Assembly (NCBI GenBank): GCA_030429565.1
Contig: JAUIFE010000002.1
Coordinates: 434,001 to 498,000 of the forward strand
Length of the DNA stretch: 64,000 bases
Source of the DNA: Holophagae bacterium
GTDB taxonomy: Bacteria; Acidobacteriota; Holophagae; Acanthopleuribacterales; Acanthopleuribacteraceae
Direction of reading: 5' to 3'
The notes under the pieces are model-generated. The model did no database searches, was not told where the DNA came from, and saw nothing but the letters and a program-made list of their open reading frames with translations. Position numbers and translations under genes: made by a program. Below, piece by piece: positions 15,214 through 24,261 of this stretch. The first letter of the stretch is position 1. The number at the start of each line of letters is the position of its first letter.

Positions 15214-16671
15214 TTATTCGGCGAGGATTTCTGCGCCCAAAGTGGTGCCAAAGGCCAAGGCCGCATCGTAGTTTTCGGCTGTAATCACGCGCAAGCCGTT
15301 GCTGAAATCAACCAAAACGTCGTCGTCGACCGTGCTCGGGTCGCCGATGGAACCGGAGGGCACGTGGGTGCCGCCGTTTTGGGTGATGTGCCAGGTTGTC
15401 GCCATGCCGTAGTTACCGTACCAAATGCCGTCGTAGATGCCGGAAGGTCCGCCCAACGCAAAGGTCGACACGTCTTTCCCGGTGATCGGGCTTTGGCCGT
15501 CGACACGCGACCAGGCCAAAACGGTAACACCGAAGCAAATGGCGCTAATGATTTTGTCCTGATCAACGAAATCATTAATGACTTGATTGGCCAAGGCACG
15601 GTGCGCGTTGCTGTTGTAATAACCATTGCTATAGGAGCCGGTGAAAGCGTACTGGTAGTGGGAAGAACCCCAACCACCGATGAAGGCGATGGCGGCGTAA
15701 TCGGCGGCGTCGACATCGGCGAGGGCCAAGTCAGGCATGATCCAGCCGTTTTCGGCACCTTGACCCGTGTTGGCGTGAGGGTAACACCAATCGAGATTGC
15801 CGGCGGTAATGACGACCTCTAAGCCTTGGTTTTCCAGACCCAAGCGGGTTTCGCTGTACTCGCGGTAGTAGAACCCGTCGTTGGCCAATACCAACAGGAC
15901 CGGTAGTTGGGTGGGGTTTTGGGCATCGTGCCAGGCAAAGACTTCGGCGGCAATCGTGTTGCCAAAGGCCGTGCCGCAGCGGAAGCTTTCGCCGAACACG
16001 AAGTTGCCGTCGACGATGACGTCGTCGGCCGAGGTGTTGGGGTTACCGACCGAACCTTCGGGCAGCCAGTTACCGCCGTTTTCGAGCACGTGCCAGCTAG
16101 TGTGGACCGAGTAGTCGTCACCGTTGTAATTGAAACCGGGCGAATTGCCGAAGTAACCGACGACGTCGCGGCCGGCGACCGGGCTGACGCCGTCGATACG
16201 GGCCCAAGCAAAAACGGTGATGCCGTAGCAGATGGCACCGATGGTTTTGTCCTGAGTGTGAAAGGTGTTAATGAGCGTGTTGAGTTGCTCACGATGGAGC
16301 GGGTCACCGTTGTAATCGGCGTTGTGGTAAGTACCGGAAAACGCGTACTGAAGCTCGGATGCGCCCCAGCCGCCGACAATGACGAGCGCAGAGAATTGGT
16401 CGGGGTTGACGTCGGCAAAGGCGAGGTCGGCGGTGACGTCGGGCTCGTTGCCCCAGGAGGTGACCAAACCGGCTTGGGGTGCGGCGACGGTCACATTTAG
16501 GCCGGCGGCTTCGAGTGCTTGGCGCGGCAAAATGTAGTCGGGATAGTAAATGTCTTGGCTAGCGACGATCAGCAAGACGGGGTCGGGATCGGTCTGGGCT
16601 CGCAAGGGTAAGCCGGCGAGAAAACATAAGCATAAGGCCGAAAGCGGCATGAAAAAACGAAATGGGGACAT
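15214..16671 (-). CDS. Secreted protein with two tandem DJ-1/PfpI domains
   Basis: After a signal peptide (1-25, ending LRAQ) this 485-residue protein carries two DJ-1/PfpI domains, about 30-245 and 260-470, similar enough to be an internal duplication (LQYAFSGTYHNADYN against YQYAFTGSYSNGYYN). Each has the nucleophile-elbow Cys: GAICYG with Cys148 and SAICFG with Cys379. The superfamily includes class I amidotransferase-like proteases, glyoxalases and chaperones; the reaction here is unknown. DJ-1 proteins are normally single-domain and cytosolic, often pairing as dimers, so a secreted covalent pseudo-dimer is unusual. The gene seems monocistronic. Confidence 0.85.
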   Translation of the reverse strand: MSPFRFFMPLSALCLCFLAGLPLRAQTDPDPVLLIVASQDIYYPDYILPRQALEAAGLNVTVAAPQAGLVTSWGNEPDVTADLAFADVNPDQFSALVIVGGWGASELQYAFSGTYHNADYNGDPLHREQLNTLINTFHTQDKTIGAICYGITVFAWARIDGVSPVAGRDVVGYFGNSPGFNYNGDDYSVHTSWHVLENGGNWLPEGSVGNPNTSADDVIVDGNFVFGESFRCGTAFGNTIAAEVFAWHDAQNPTQLPVLLVLANDGFYYREYSETRLGLENQGLEVVITAGNLDWCYPHANTGQGAENGWIMPDLALADVDAADYAAIAFIGGWGSSHYQYAFTGSYSNGYYNSNAHRALANQVINDFVDQDKIISAICFGVTVLAWSRVDGQSPITGKDVSTFALGGPSGIYDGIWYGNYGMATTWHITQNGGTHVPSGSIGDPSTVDDDVLVDFSNGLRVITAENYDAALAFGTTLGAEILAE

Positions 16672-17185
16672 ATTGAACCTCGAAAATGGCGCCTAGGCGC
16701 TTGCGTCGTTTCGAACGGTAGGAAAGGACGGCTAGGCTTCTATCTTGTTTCGCGAATGAGGGGTGGAGCGGCGTAACTTCATCAAAGAGCGTGAAGTAAT
16801 GCGTATCGGGCTGGGCGGGCCGCGGCGTTTTGCCCGGCGCAAGGTTCGGTTTAGCAGCTTGGAGGGTGTATACCTAAATTGAACAATTCTTGGCGGCGCG
16901 CTCGTTCAATTTGGTGGGCTGGGACGTGTTGCAAAAAGGTCGGCGGGTCCTTTTCGTACCCTGTGCTTTTTCCAACAAATGTCGCACCTGCCTTCTGAAC
17001 GTTTGCCGTTTCCTGAATTGCTCACTTTATTTCGTAGAAAAAAGTTGCGTTACCCGCGCACCGGTGGGTGTTCTGTGAAGTAGGTGCGCCTGGGCGCTGG
17101 GATGGTGCGCGAAAGGCGGGGAAACGTGCGCCGGCCCACACATGGACGGTGAGAACTAAAGTCGAGAAGGCGTTGTTCGAAGTGA
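16672..17185. other. Intergenic region without recognisable gene
   Basis: These 514 bases lie between two leftward genes and should hold the promoter of the DJ-1/PfpI gene and the end of the hybrid-kinase transcript. Short open frames exist, the longest about 60 codons, but lack good ribosome sites and family likeness. I see no strong hairpin. Confidence 0.35.
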
Positions 17186-20100
17186 TCAGGGCGTTTTGTC
17201 GCGCTTCTTTGGGTTGAGCGGCAGGAAGGCGAGGGCTTCGGTCCAGCCGTTGCGGCGCGAGAGTGAAAGGTCGCCACCGTGTTCGATAACCAAGATGTCG
17301 TAAGCGTTGGAAAGGCCCAACCCAATGTGGCCGGAGCCAGTCGGTTTGGTCGTGAAAAACGGCGTAAAGAGTTTGCTCTTTTGTCTTTCGTCAAAGTCGG
17401 GGCCGTTGTCGCGTACACAAAGTTCCAGCCCTCCGTCGCGAGCGCTGGTGCGGATTTCGATGCAACCCTCGTTCGGACGAGCGCGTTCCAGCACGGCTTC
17501 GAGTGCGTTGTTGACCAAGGCGATGACCGCCCGCGCCAGCCGCTGTGGGGCACAGCGAATTTTGGGCAGACCCTCGGCTAAATCGAAAACAATGATTTGG
17601 GCCAGCTCCGGGTTGCGGACGCGTTTGCCTTGAAAGGCGATGTTGACGTACTCGCGCACGAAGCGATTAAGGGCGACTCTCGTTCGGCGCGGTGCGACGT
17701 CACGGACCATTTCCGTCATTGCGTCGATAACGGCGTTCGCTCGTTCGCCATGTTCGCGAATGATCCGTGCGTTTTCCTGTAAATCGGCTGAGATCTCCAG
17801 CGCTTGAAGGTGGCGTCCGTTTGCGTCGGCGGTCAGCTCAGCCAGCACGTCGTTGAGCTCGTCAACGAGTTCTACCGATACTTGGGCCAAGTTGTTGATG
17901 AAGTTCAACGGGTTCTTGAACTCGTGGGCGACGCCGGCGGTGAAGGTCACCAGCGACGACATCTTCTCTGTTTGCACGAGTTGTGCCTGGCGCTGCTGAA
18001 TCTCTTCGTTCTTCTCGCGAATTGATTCAAAGGCGGCGGTGTTCTCCAAGGCAATTGCAATGTAGGCCGCCAATGAGCGCAGCAGGGCCACGTGGCGGGC
18101 GCTGTACGCTTCGCGTTGCGAGCTCTGGAAGCGCAACAGGCCGATGATGCCTTTCTGTGAACGCGTCAGTGGAAAACACAGCAGGGATTGATAGCGCCGG
18201 CTCATGGTCGGTGGTTGGTCGGGATCGTGCCGGAAGGCGGTGCTGAGGTCGCCGATCAAGATTTCTTCGCCGCGTTGGACGCAAGTCGCGGCCGGATCGT
18301 TGCTGTTACCGACGTCAATCAGAGGTTGACCCGCGAGGTCTTCCGCAATGGTATCGTCGCTGTGGTCGAAACGAAGGGTGCCGCGCTCGGCATCGTAGAG
18401 GCCGATCCCAAAGGATTCGGTGTCGAGGATCGGTGAAAGCTGCGCCGCCAGCACGCGTTCGATGCCTGTCACGCTGAGGTGGGCGGTAATCTCGCGGCCG
18501 ATCTGAGCGAGGAGTTCGATATCGCGGGTGCGGTCTTGGACCTTGCGTTCCAAATGCCGGTTGGTATCGCGCAACTGCAAGTGCGTCTGTACGCGCGCCA
18601 GCAGCTCGGCTTTGGCAATGGGTTTGGTCAGGTAGTCGTTGGCGCCGGTTTCAAAACCGTGGGCGACGTCGCCTGGCTGGTTTTTGGCGGTAAGGTAAAT
18701 GACCGGCAACTGGTGCGCGGCGTATTGTTTGCGAATCGCCCGACACACCTCGTAGCCCGATAAACGCGGCATCATGATATCGAGTAAGATCAAGTCGAAG
18801 TCGTCGCGTTCCTCGATTTTCCGCAGCGCTTCCACCCCGTCGACGGCGGTCTCCACGGCGTAGCGACGCAGGGTTAAGTGGTTCTTGAGGATGGCGCGGT
18901 TAATCCGTTCGTCGTCGACGACCAGGATTTTGAAGGAGCCGGCTTCGTAGGTGATTTCCGGTTCGTCGACATCGTCTTCGTACACGGCGGGCAGGCCGAG
19001 GCCGGTTGCGCTTGCACCGGTCACAACCTCGTCGCAAGCGGGTAAGGTGAAGTGGAAGTCGGCGCCATGGTTGAGTTTGGACTGAACGCCGATGGTGCCG
19101 CCGTGTAGGTCGACCAGTTCTTTGGTAATGGTTAAACCCAAGCCCGCCCCGCCGTGTTCGCGTTCAAGCGAAGGGCCGACCTGTTCAAACGATTCGAAAA
19201 TGGATTGCAGGTGCTCGGCGGCAATGCCGATGCCGGTGTCGACAATGTGGATGTGGACCCAATCGCCTTCGCGGTGCGCGCTAATGCGGACCGATCCTTG
19301 GTAGGTGAATTTGACGGCGTTGCCGACCAAATAAAACAAGATCTGCTGGAGCCGGTGCTCGTCGGCAAAAACGACACAATCGTCGGGGACCTCGTTTTTC
19401 ATTTCCAGAGCTTTTTCGCCAACGGCGGGGGCGAGCAAGGCCAGCACTACATCGGCAATCACGGCCAAGTTTTGTGGGCGACGGTCGAGCTGTAAACTGC
19501 GGGTTTTGAGTTTGGAGAAATCGAGAATGTCGTCAATGAGGGTGGCGAGGCTGCGGCCGCTGCTCACCAGGTATTTGAGATCGCGTTTGGCGCCGCCTGG
19601 CAGGTCTCCCCGCGCGCCGTCGAGCAGCGATTCGGCCAAGCCGATGATGCCGTTAATCGGGGTACGCAGTTCGTGCGACGTGTTGGCGAGGAAATCGTCC
19701 TTGAGTTGATCGAGCCGGCGCAGGCGTTCATTGACCTGCTGTTGGTGGATGACCTTCTCGCGTTGGGCGTGCACAAAACGCGCACAGCCGGCGGTGAAGA
19801 ACAAACCGTAAAGGGTGTAAGCCCACCAGGTTTGCCATGGCGACGGACTGATTTTTACCGCTACTTTCGTCGGCGCTTGTTGCCATGCTCCGTCACGGTG
19901 GGCTGCCTGTACCGCAAAGGTATAGTTACCCGCCGGCAGGTTGGTGTATGTGGCAATACGTGCGCGATGGTCGGCGGGCAACCAGTTATGATCAAACCCT
20001 TCCAAGCGATATTGGTAGCGCAAGTCGTCGAAATGGGCTGCATTGGGGGCGGCAAAGGTAATCGAAAATAGGTTTTGGCGATAGTTGAAGGTGAGTTGGT

Positions 20101-22273
20101 CGGTGTACGGCATGGCCCGCTGTAAGGGTGAGCCAGGTGTGTTGGGTTGCACTTCGCGGTTGAACAAAAACAAGGCGGTTGGGACCACGTTGGGCACTTC
20201 CGCGTCCAATTGAATCTGTGACGGATGGAAATAGGTGAGACCTGCGCTGCCGCCGAAGTACATGACGCCGTTGCGATCTCGGAATCCGGCGGTTATCCAA
20301 AAGCCGGGTTCCAGGACGCCGTCGCTTTGGCTCAGATTCCGAATCGCGCCGCTGTCGGGGTCGAGGCAGGCCAAACCGTCGGTGTGGCTGATCCATATCC
20401 GGCCACGCTCGTCTTCGAGAAGGGCGCCGATGGAATTGGCGGCTAACCCCTCGCTAACGGTGAACCGTTCGAAAACAGCCTGGCCGTCGTGGTAAGCACG
20501 CATGCGGTTTAGGCCGCCGCCCGTGGTGCCAATCCACAAATCGCCGCGTTTGCTGTAAAGCAAGCTGCCGACCTTGTCGTGGCTTAGTGAATCGGGTCGG
20601 TCTGGTTGGTGGCGAAATACGGTGAAGTGGCGGCGATTGCGGTCGAGCATGTTGAGTCCGCCGCCCCAGCACGCGATCCAGAGCCGGCCTTGGTTGTCCT
20701 CGGCGAAGTTTTTGACATCTTCATCGCTGGGCCCGTCGTTGGAACCGGATACATAGGGATAATGTTGGAAACGGTTGCTCTCAGCCAAGTAACGAGCCAT
20801 GCCGCCGTCCAGGAAACCCAGCCATAATTGGGCGCGGCGATCCACGAACAGGGTGTTGACGACACGGCCTGGCAAACCATCGGCGCCGGGTAAATAACGC
20901 ACAAAGGTTTCGGTTTCCGGCTCAAAGCGGTTGAGACCGTAAACGGTGCCGACCCATAGGCGTGCCTGCGCGTCGGCAGTGACGGAAAAAATGAGGTCGT
21001 GGCTGAGTGAGGTTGGATCGTCCGGGTCGTGGCGGTAGGTTTTGAAACGGCCGGAACCTGGATCACGGCGGTTGAGGCCCTCGTCGGTTGCCAGCCAAAG
21101 TGTGTCGTTGTGGTCGCGGAACGTGTTGTAGACCGAGTTGTGACTGAGCCCGCTGCGGTCGCCAACGTGGTAGCGCTGGAACTGGCGCTCGCCGGGATTG
21201 CTGCGGTTGACGCCGTTGGTCCAGGTACCGATCCACATAACACCGGCCTGGTCTTGAAAAACGCAGTGGGTCTCGTTGCTGCTGAGCGAATGCGGGTTGG
21301 TAGGATCGTTGACGTAGCGCGTGACTTCAAGGTGACGCGGGTCGAAAACGGCCAAACCATCGCGCGTCGCCAGCCACAGTCTGCCGTCGCGATCGCGGGT
21401 TGCGTGGTTGACCACGTTGGCGCGCTCTGAAGCGCTGCCTGGTTCGATTAACGAAAACTGTTGCCAGCGATTCGTTGCAATTTGATAGCGAAACAAACCT
21501 TGGTCGGTGCCAACCCACAGCAGTCCGGCGCCGTCGTAGGTGACCGTGCGCACCGCGTGAATGTTGCGCTGTGGCCCTTGTGGCAGTGGCATGGGAAACC
21601 GCGTTGGTTGGGTTTCGCCGGGTGCCAAGCGCAACAGGCCGCGACTGCTTGCCGCCCACAATACGCGATTGCTGTCGCGTGCCAACGACCGCACCGAAAG
21701 CGGCATTGCCTCATCACCGGCACCGACGACGTCGCGGTAATGGGTAAATTGTTCTGTTTCAAAATCAAACCAATCGATGCCGCCACCGAGGGTGCCGATC
21801 CACAAACCGGTCGCTGTCGGTAGCAGGGTGCGAACATCGTTGTAACCGAGTGAGTTGGGATCATTTTCGCGGTGTTGGTAGTTCTTAAACGTTTGGGTGA
21901 CCGGGTCAAAACGGTTGAGACCGCCGCCGTGGGTACCCAGCCACAACAGGCCTTGCTCGTCCTCGCAGACCGCCAAAACGACATTGTGGGCCAGGGTGTT
22001 CTGGCCGTCAGGGTCGTGTTGGAAGGTAAGAAAGTGGCGGCCGTCAAAGCGTTGCAAGCCGTTTTGGGTGCCAAACCACAGAAATCCCTGACGATCTTGA
22101 TGAATGGCGGCCACGGCTTGGTGGGCCAAGCCGTCCAAGCGCGTGAAACGCACGAAACGCGTATTGTCGGCCTGGGTGAATCGGGGCGTGCGAGACTCGT
22201 CTGCCGACAAAATGGGAAAACAAAGCAGACTGCAAAGGCAGATGATCTTCGAAAGGCGATGGGCTGTCACCAC
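17186..22273 (-). CDS. Hybrid two-component sensor with Reg_prop propeller and two kinase cores
   Basis: This protein of about 1,695 residues is a very large membrane sensor. A signal peptide leads into a periplasmic sensor of many Reg_prop repeats (units such as GLLWLGTHGGGLNRFDP, to about 715) and a Y_Y_Y domain (about 725-800; YRLEGFDHNWLPA). One membrane span near 815-835 follows. Then come a first kinase core (NTSHELRTPINGI, phospho-acceptor His about 867, with ATPase domain to 1085), a receiver (KILVVDDE, phospho-Asp in ILLDIMMP, about 1110-1235), a GAF-like domain (about 1260-1405) and a second kinase core (GVAHEFKNPLNF, His about 1450, with ATPase domain to the end). The GTG at 22273 has GGAGG ten bases upstream; the frame also has a TTG nine bases earlier. 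No separate regulator is adjacent, so its output is unclear. Confidence 0.92.
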   Translation of the reverse strand: MVTAHRLSKIICLCSLLCFPILSADESRTPRFTQADNTRFVRFTRLDGLAHQAVAAIHQDRQGFLWFGTQNGLQRFDGRHFLTFQHDPDGQNTLAHNVVLAVCEDEQGLLWLGTHGGGLNRFDPVTQTFKNYQHRENDPNSLGYNDVRTLLPTATGLWIGTLGGGIDWFDFETEQFTHYRDVVGAGDEAMPLSVRSLARDSNRVLWAASSRGLLRLAPGETQPTRFPMPLPQGPQRNIHAVRTVTYDGAGLLWVGTDQGLFRYQIATNRWQQFSLIEPGSASERANVVNHATRDRDGRLWLATRDGLAVFDPRHLEVTRYVNDPTNPHSLSSNETHCVFQDQAGVMWIGTWTNGVNRSNPGERQFQRYHVGDRSGLSHNSVYNTFRDHNDTLWLATDEGLNRRDPGSGRFKTYRHDPDDPTSLSHDLIFSVTADAQARLWVGTVYGLNRFEPETETFVRYLPGADGLPGRVVNTLFVDRRAQLWLGFLDGGMARYLAESNRFQHYPYVSGSNDGPSDEDVKNFAEDNQGRLWIACWGGGLNMLDRNRRHFTVFRHQPDRPDSLSHDKVGSLLYSKRGDLWIGTTGGGLNRMRAYHDGQAVFERFTVSEGLAANSIGALLEDERGRIWISHTDGLACLDPDSGAIRNLSQSDGVLEPGFWITAGFRDRNGVMYFGGSAGLTYFHPSQIQLDAEVPNVVPTALFLFNREVQPNTPGSPLQRAMPYTDQLTFNYRQNLFSITFAAPNAAHFDDLRYQYRLEGFDHNWLPADHRARIATYTNLPAGNYTFAVQAAHRDGAWQQAPTKVAVKISPSPWQTWWAYTLYGLFFTAGCARFVHAQREKVIHQQQVNERLRRLDQLKDDFLANTSHELRTPINGIIGLAESLLDGARGDLPGGAKRDLKYLVSSGRSLATLIDDILDFSKLKTRSLQLDRRPQNLAVIADVVLALLAPAVGEKALEMKNEVPDDCVVFADEHRLQQILFYLVGNAVKFTYQGSVRISAHREGDWVHIHIVDTGIGIAAEHLQSIFESFEQVGPSLEREHGGAGLGLTITKELVDLHGGTIGVQSKLNHGADFHFTLPACDEVVTGASATGLGLPAVYEDDVDEPEITYEAGSFKILVVDDERINRAILKNHLTLRRYAVETAVDGVEALRKIEERDDFDLILLDIMMPRLSGYEVCRAIRKQYAAHQLPVIYLTAKNQPGDVAHGFETGANDYLTKPIAKAELLARVQTHLQLRDTNRHLERKVQDRTRDIELLAQIGREITAHLSVTGIERVLAAQLSPILDTESFGIGLYDAERGTLRFDHSDDTIAEDLAGQPLIDVGNSNDPAATCVQRGEEILIGDLSTAFRHDPDQPPTMSRRYQSLLCFPLTRSQKGIIGLLRFQSSQREAYSARHVALLRSLAAYIAIALENTAAFESIREKNEEIQQRQAQLVQTEKMSSLVTFTAGVAHEFKNPLNFINNLAQVSVELVDELNDVLAELTADANGRHLQALEISADLQENARIIREHGERANAVIDAMTEMVRDVAPRRTRVALNRFVREYVNIAFQGKRVRNPELAQIIVFDLAEGLPKIRCAPQRLARAVIALVNNALEAVLERARPNEGCIEIRTSARDGGLELCVRDNGPDFDERQKSKLFTPFFTTKPTGSGHIGLGLSNAYDILVIEHGGDLSLSRRNGWTEALAFLPLNPKKRDKTP

Positions 22274-22611
22274 GAGAAACAAGCCTCCGTCGCCGTGACG
22301 GCGTTTAGCTGGGCAAAGGCAGGCATGAGGCGCAACGAGGAGGCAACGCTCTCACTAAGGGAGTGCAGCACCCAAACGCAAGCCGGCCGGCAAATTCGTG
22401 TTGGAGAGAGGTACTGCGATTATACGTCTGCATGGGGAAAAAACCCAAGCAGGAGAATGCGCGCACCTGGCCGGGATTGGGCGCAGGGGGCGTTACCGCT
22501 AATCTGCTCTCGCTCGCCGTGTGAAAAGGGGCGACTCAGGTCGAAGAACAAGCGCGACCGGAGGCGGCCGGCGCGGTGAGCGCGCCGGCGTGATACCGAT
22601 AGAATGAGGGG
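22274..22611. other. Intergenic region with GC-rich hairpin after galE
   Basis: This gap holds the promoter side of the hybrid kinase and the end of galE. A perfect 9-bp stem GCCGGCGCG/CGCGCCGGC with a five-base loop lies at 22567-22589, 23 bases after the galE stop. It lacks a T-run, so it may be a transcript-end hairpin rather than a classical terminator. Confidence 0.45.
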
Positions 22612-23583
22612 TTAATTGGCGCGATACGCGGCCCAGGATGTTTTAAGCAAGGTCTCGAGATCGCTGTGTTGTGCTTGCCAGGCCAATTTTTCGCCCGCCA
22701 AGGCCGCCGCTGCGACCAAGTGGGCCGGGTCACCTGCGCGTCGGGGTCCCATGTTGTAGTTCAGCGATTGTCCGACAATGCGTTCGGCTGCTTTGACGAC
22801 TTCCAAAACCGAGTAGCCGGTACCGGTGCCGAGGTTGCAGATTAGGTCGCTGTCGGTCGCGGCCATGTAATCCAGTGCTTTGGTGTGGGCGCTCGCCAAA
22901 TCGTTGACGTGGATGTAATCGCGAATGCAGGTGCCGTCGGGTGTTTCGTAGTCATCGCCGAAGATGGTCAATTTCTCACGCGTCCCACAGGCCACTTCCA
23001 TGACGATGGGGATTAAGTTTTTGGGATTCTGTTCGAGGCCCTTCACACGGCCTTGTACGTCGTAGCCGGCAGCGTTGAAGTAGCGCAACGATACGAAACG
23101 CAGGTTGCGCAATTGGCTGTACCACTTGAGGAAGCGTTCGGTTTCCAGTTTGGTGAAGCCGTAAAAGTTGGTGGGTTCGAGTGGGTGCTGTTCGTCCATT
23201 GGCAACCGTACCGGGTCGCCGAACACGGCGGCTGATGAGGAGAAGACGAATTTACCGACGCCGTGTTTGCAAACGGCGTTAATCAGACGCAGCGTGCCGC
23301 TGACATTGTGCTCGGCGTAGCGTTCGGGTTCGACCATCGAGTCACCGGCGGCTTTGAGTGCGGCCAGATGGACGACGGCGTCGAAGGTGCCGGCGGCCAA
23401 GGTCTCGTCTAGCTCAGTGCCGAACATGATGTCGCCTTGCACGAAATGGGCTTCGGGGAAGAGGTTTACTTCAAGGCCGCTGCTCATGTTGTCGAACACG
23501 GTGACACTGTGGCCGGCTTGCAAAAGATCCAACACCACGTGGCTGCCGATATAACCGGCGCCACCAACTACCAATACATTCAT
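22612..23583 (-). CDS. galE: UDP-glucose 4-epimerase
   Basis: GalE interconverts UDP-glucose and UDP-galactose with bound NAD, supplying galactose for glycans. The 323-residue chain opens with the Rossmann motif GGAGYIGSH and shows SSAAVFG (catalytic Ser region), YGFTK (catalytic Tyr and Lys of the SDR pair, about 145) and the substrate-loop NPKNLIP followed by DYETPDGTCIRDYIHVNDLA, which are classic for this enzyme. GGGAGAG precedes the ATG. It is the last of three leftward genes (ugd, S4-protein, galE), 69 bases behind the S4 gene, and belongs to the surface-polysaccharide gene group. A UDP-GlcNAc specificity cannot be excluded. Confidence 0.93.
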   Translation of the reverse strand: MNVLVVGGAGYIGSHVVLDLLQAGHSVTVFDNMSSGLEVNLFPEAHFVQGDIMFGTELDETLAAGTFDAVVHLAALKAAGDSMVEPERYAEHNVSGTLRLINAVCKHGVGKFVFSSSAAVFGDPVRLPMDEQHPLEPTNFYGFTKLETERFLKWYSQLRNLRFVSLRYFNAAGYDVQGRVKGLEQNPKNLIPIVMEVACGTREKLTIFGDDYETPDGTCIRDYIHVNDLASAHTKALDYMAATDSDLICNLGTGTGYSVLEVVKAAERIVGQSLNYNMGPRRAGDPAHLVAAAALAGEKLAWQAQHSDLETLLKTSWAAYRAN

Positions 23584-23652
23584 GTGCTACTCTCCCGTAT
23601 AACCATGGTTTTCGAACGGATCCGCGCCTTTCGTAAAGGTGGCGGGTTGGTT

Positions 23653-24117
23653 CTAGTCGAACCCTTTTTCTTTAAATTTCTGGATTTGGCGACGATCGCG
23701 TTTGGTGGGACGTCCTCGCATGCGCGGTGCCTGTTTTTCTATTTTGCGCACGGCTTCCATCATTTCCCGGGTGGTTTCGTCGAGATCGGCGTCGAGGGTT
23801 AGCTCGTAGTATTCCAGGGCGACTTTGGCACCAACGCGGCGTTCGAGCAAACCCTTGACACGAACGTGGTGGGTGCGACCATCGCGTTTGAATTCAATTT
23901 CCTCGCCAATTTTCACGGGGCGGTGTGCTTTGACATTGTGCCCTTCGACTTTGATCTTCCCACCGGCAATGGCCTTGGCGGCTTCGCTGCGGGTTTTATA
24001 AAAACGCGTGGCAAATAACCATTTGTCAATGCGCACGCTGGTTAAGCCGTTACTTAAATCTTTGGCGGGCGCGGCGGTAGGCGTCGTGGTTTCGCTGCTT
24101 TTTTCCTGTTCTGTCAT
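23653..24117 (-). CDS. hslR: S4-domain RNA-binding protein (heat-shock protein 15 type)
   Basis: The 154-residue protein carries an S4 RNA-binding domain at about 28-90 (VRIDKWLFATRFYKTRSEAAKAI and GGKIKVEGHNVK), the arrangement of Hsp15/HslR, which binds free 50S subunits carrying stalled peptidyl-tRNA and helps recycle them. An acidic and Ser/Thr-rich tail precedes the domain and a basic, Arg/Lys-rich segment (APRMRGRPTKRDRRQ) follows, as in that family. GAGG sits seven bases before the ATG. It lies between the sugar dehydrogenase gene and galE with modest gaps, probably by chance rather than by function. Confidence 0.85.
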   Translation of the reverse strand: MTEQEKSSETTTPTAAPAKDLSNGLTSVRIDKWLFATRFYKTRSEAAKAIAGGKIKVEGHNVKAHRPVKIGEEIEFKRDGRTHHVRVKGLLERRVGAKVALEYYELTLDADLDETTREMMEAVRKIEKQAPRMRGRPTKRDRRQIQKFKEKGFD

Positions 24118-24261
24118 TGCTTTACCTCAAAAACACGCATGCTGGGCCGACAAGGCGTCAATTGATGTGACGATGTCGTCTAAAGGTAGTGGAGGACCCC
24201 ACGCATGCGCTCACGCGCCAAGTGCCCCCATTCTACCGGTAGCGCGCAATTGAGGCAAAAA

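Noticed and set aside
16890..17078. Short frame of 62 codons with several cysteines
   Set aside because: No ribosome site, no likeness, and the surrounding composition does not differ from other gaps.
21872..22579. Plus-strand frame of 235 codons over the start of the hybrid kinase
   Set aside because: Antisense shadow of the Reg_prop repeats, and no ribosome site.
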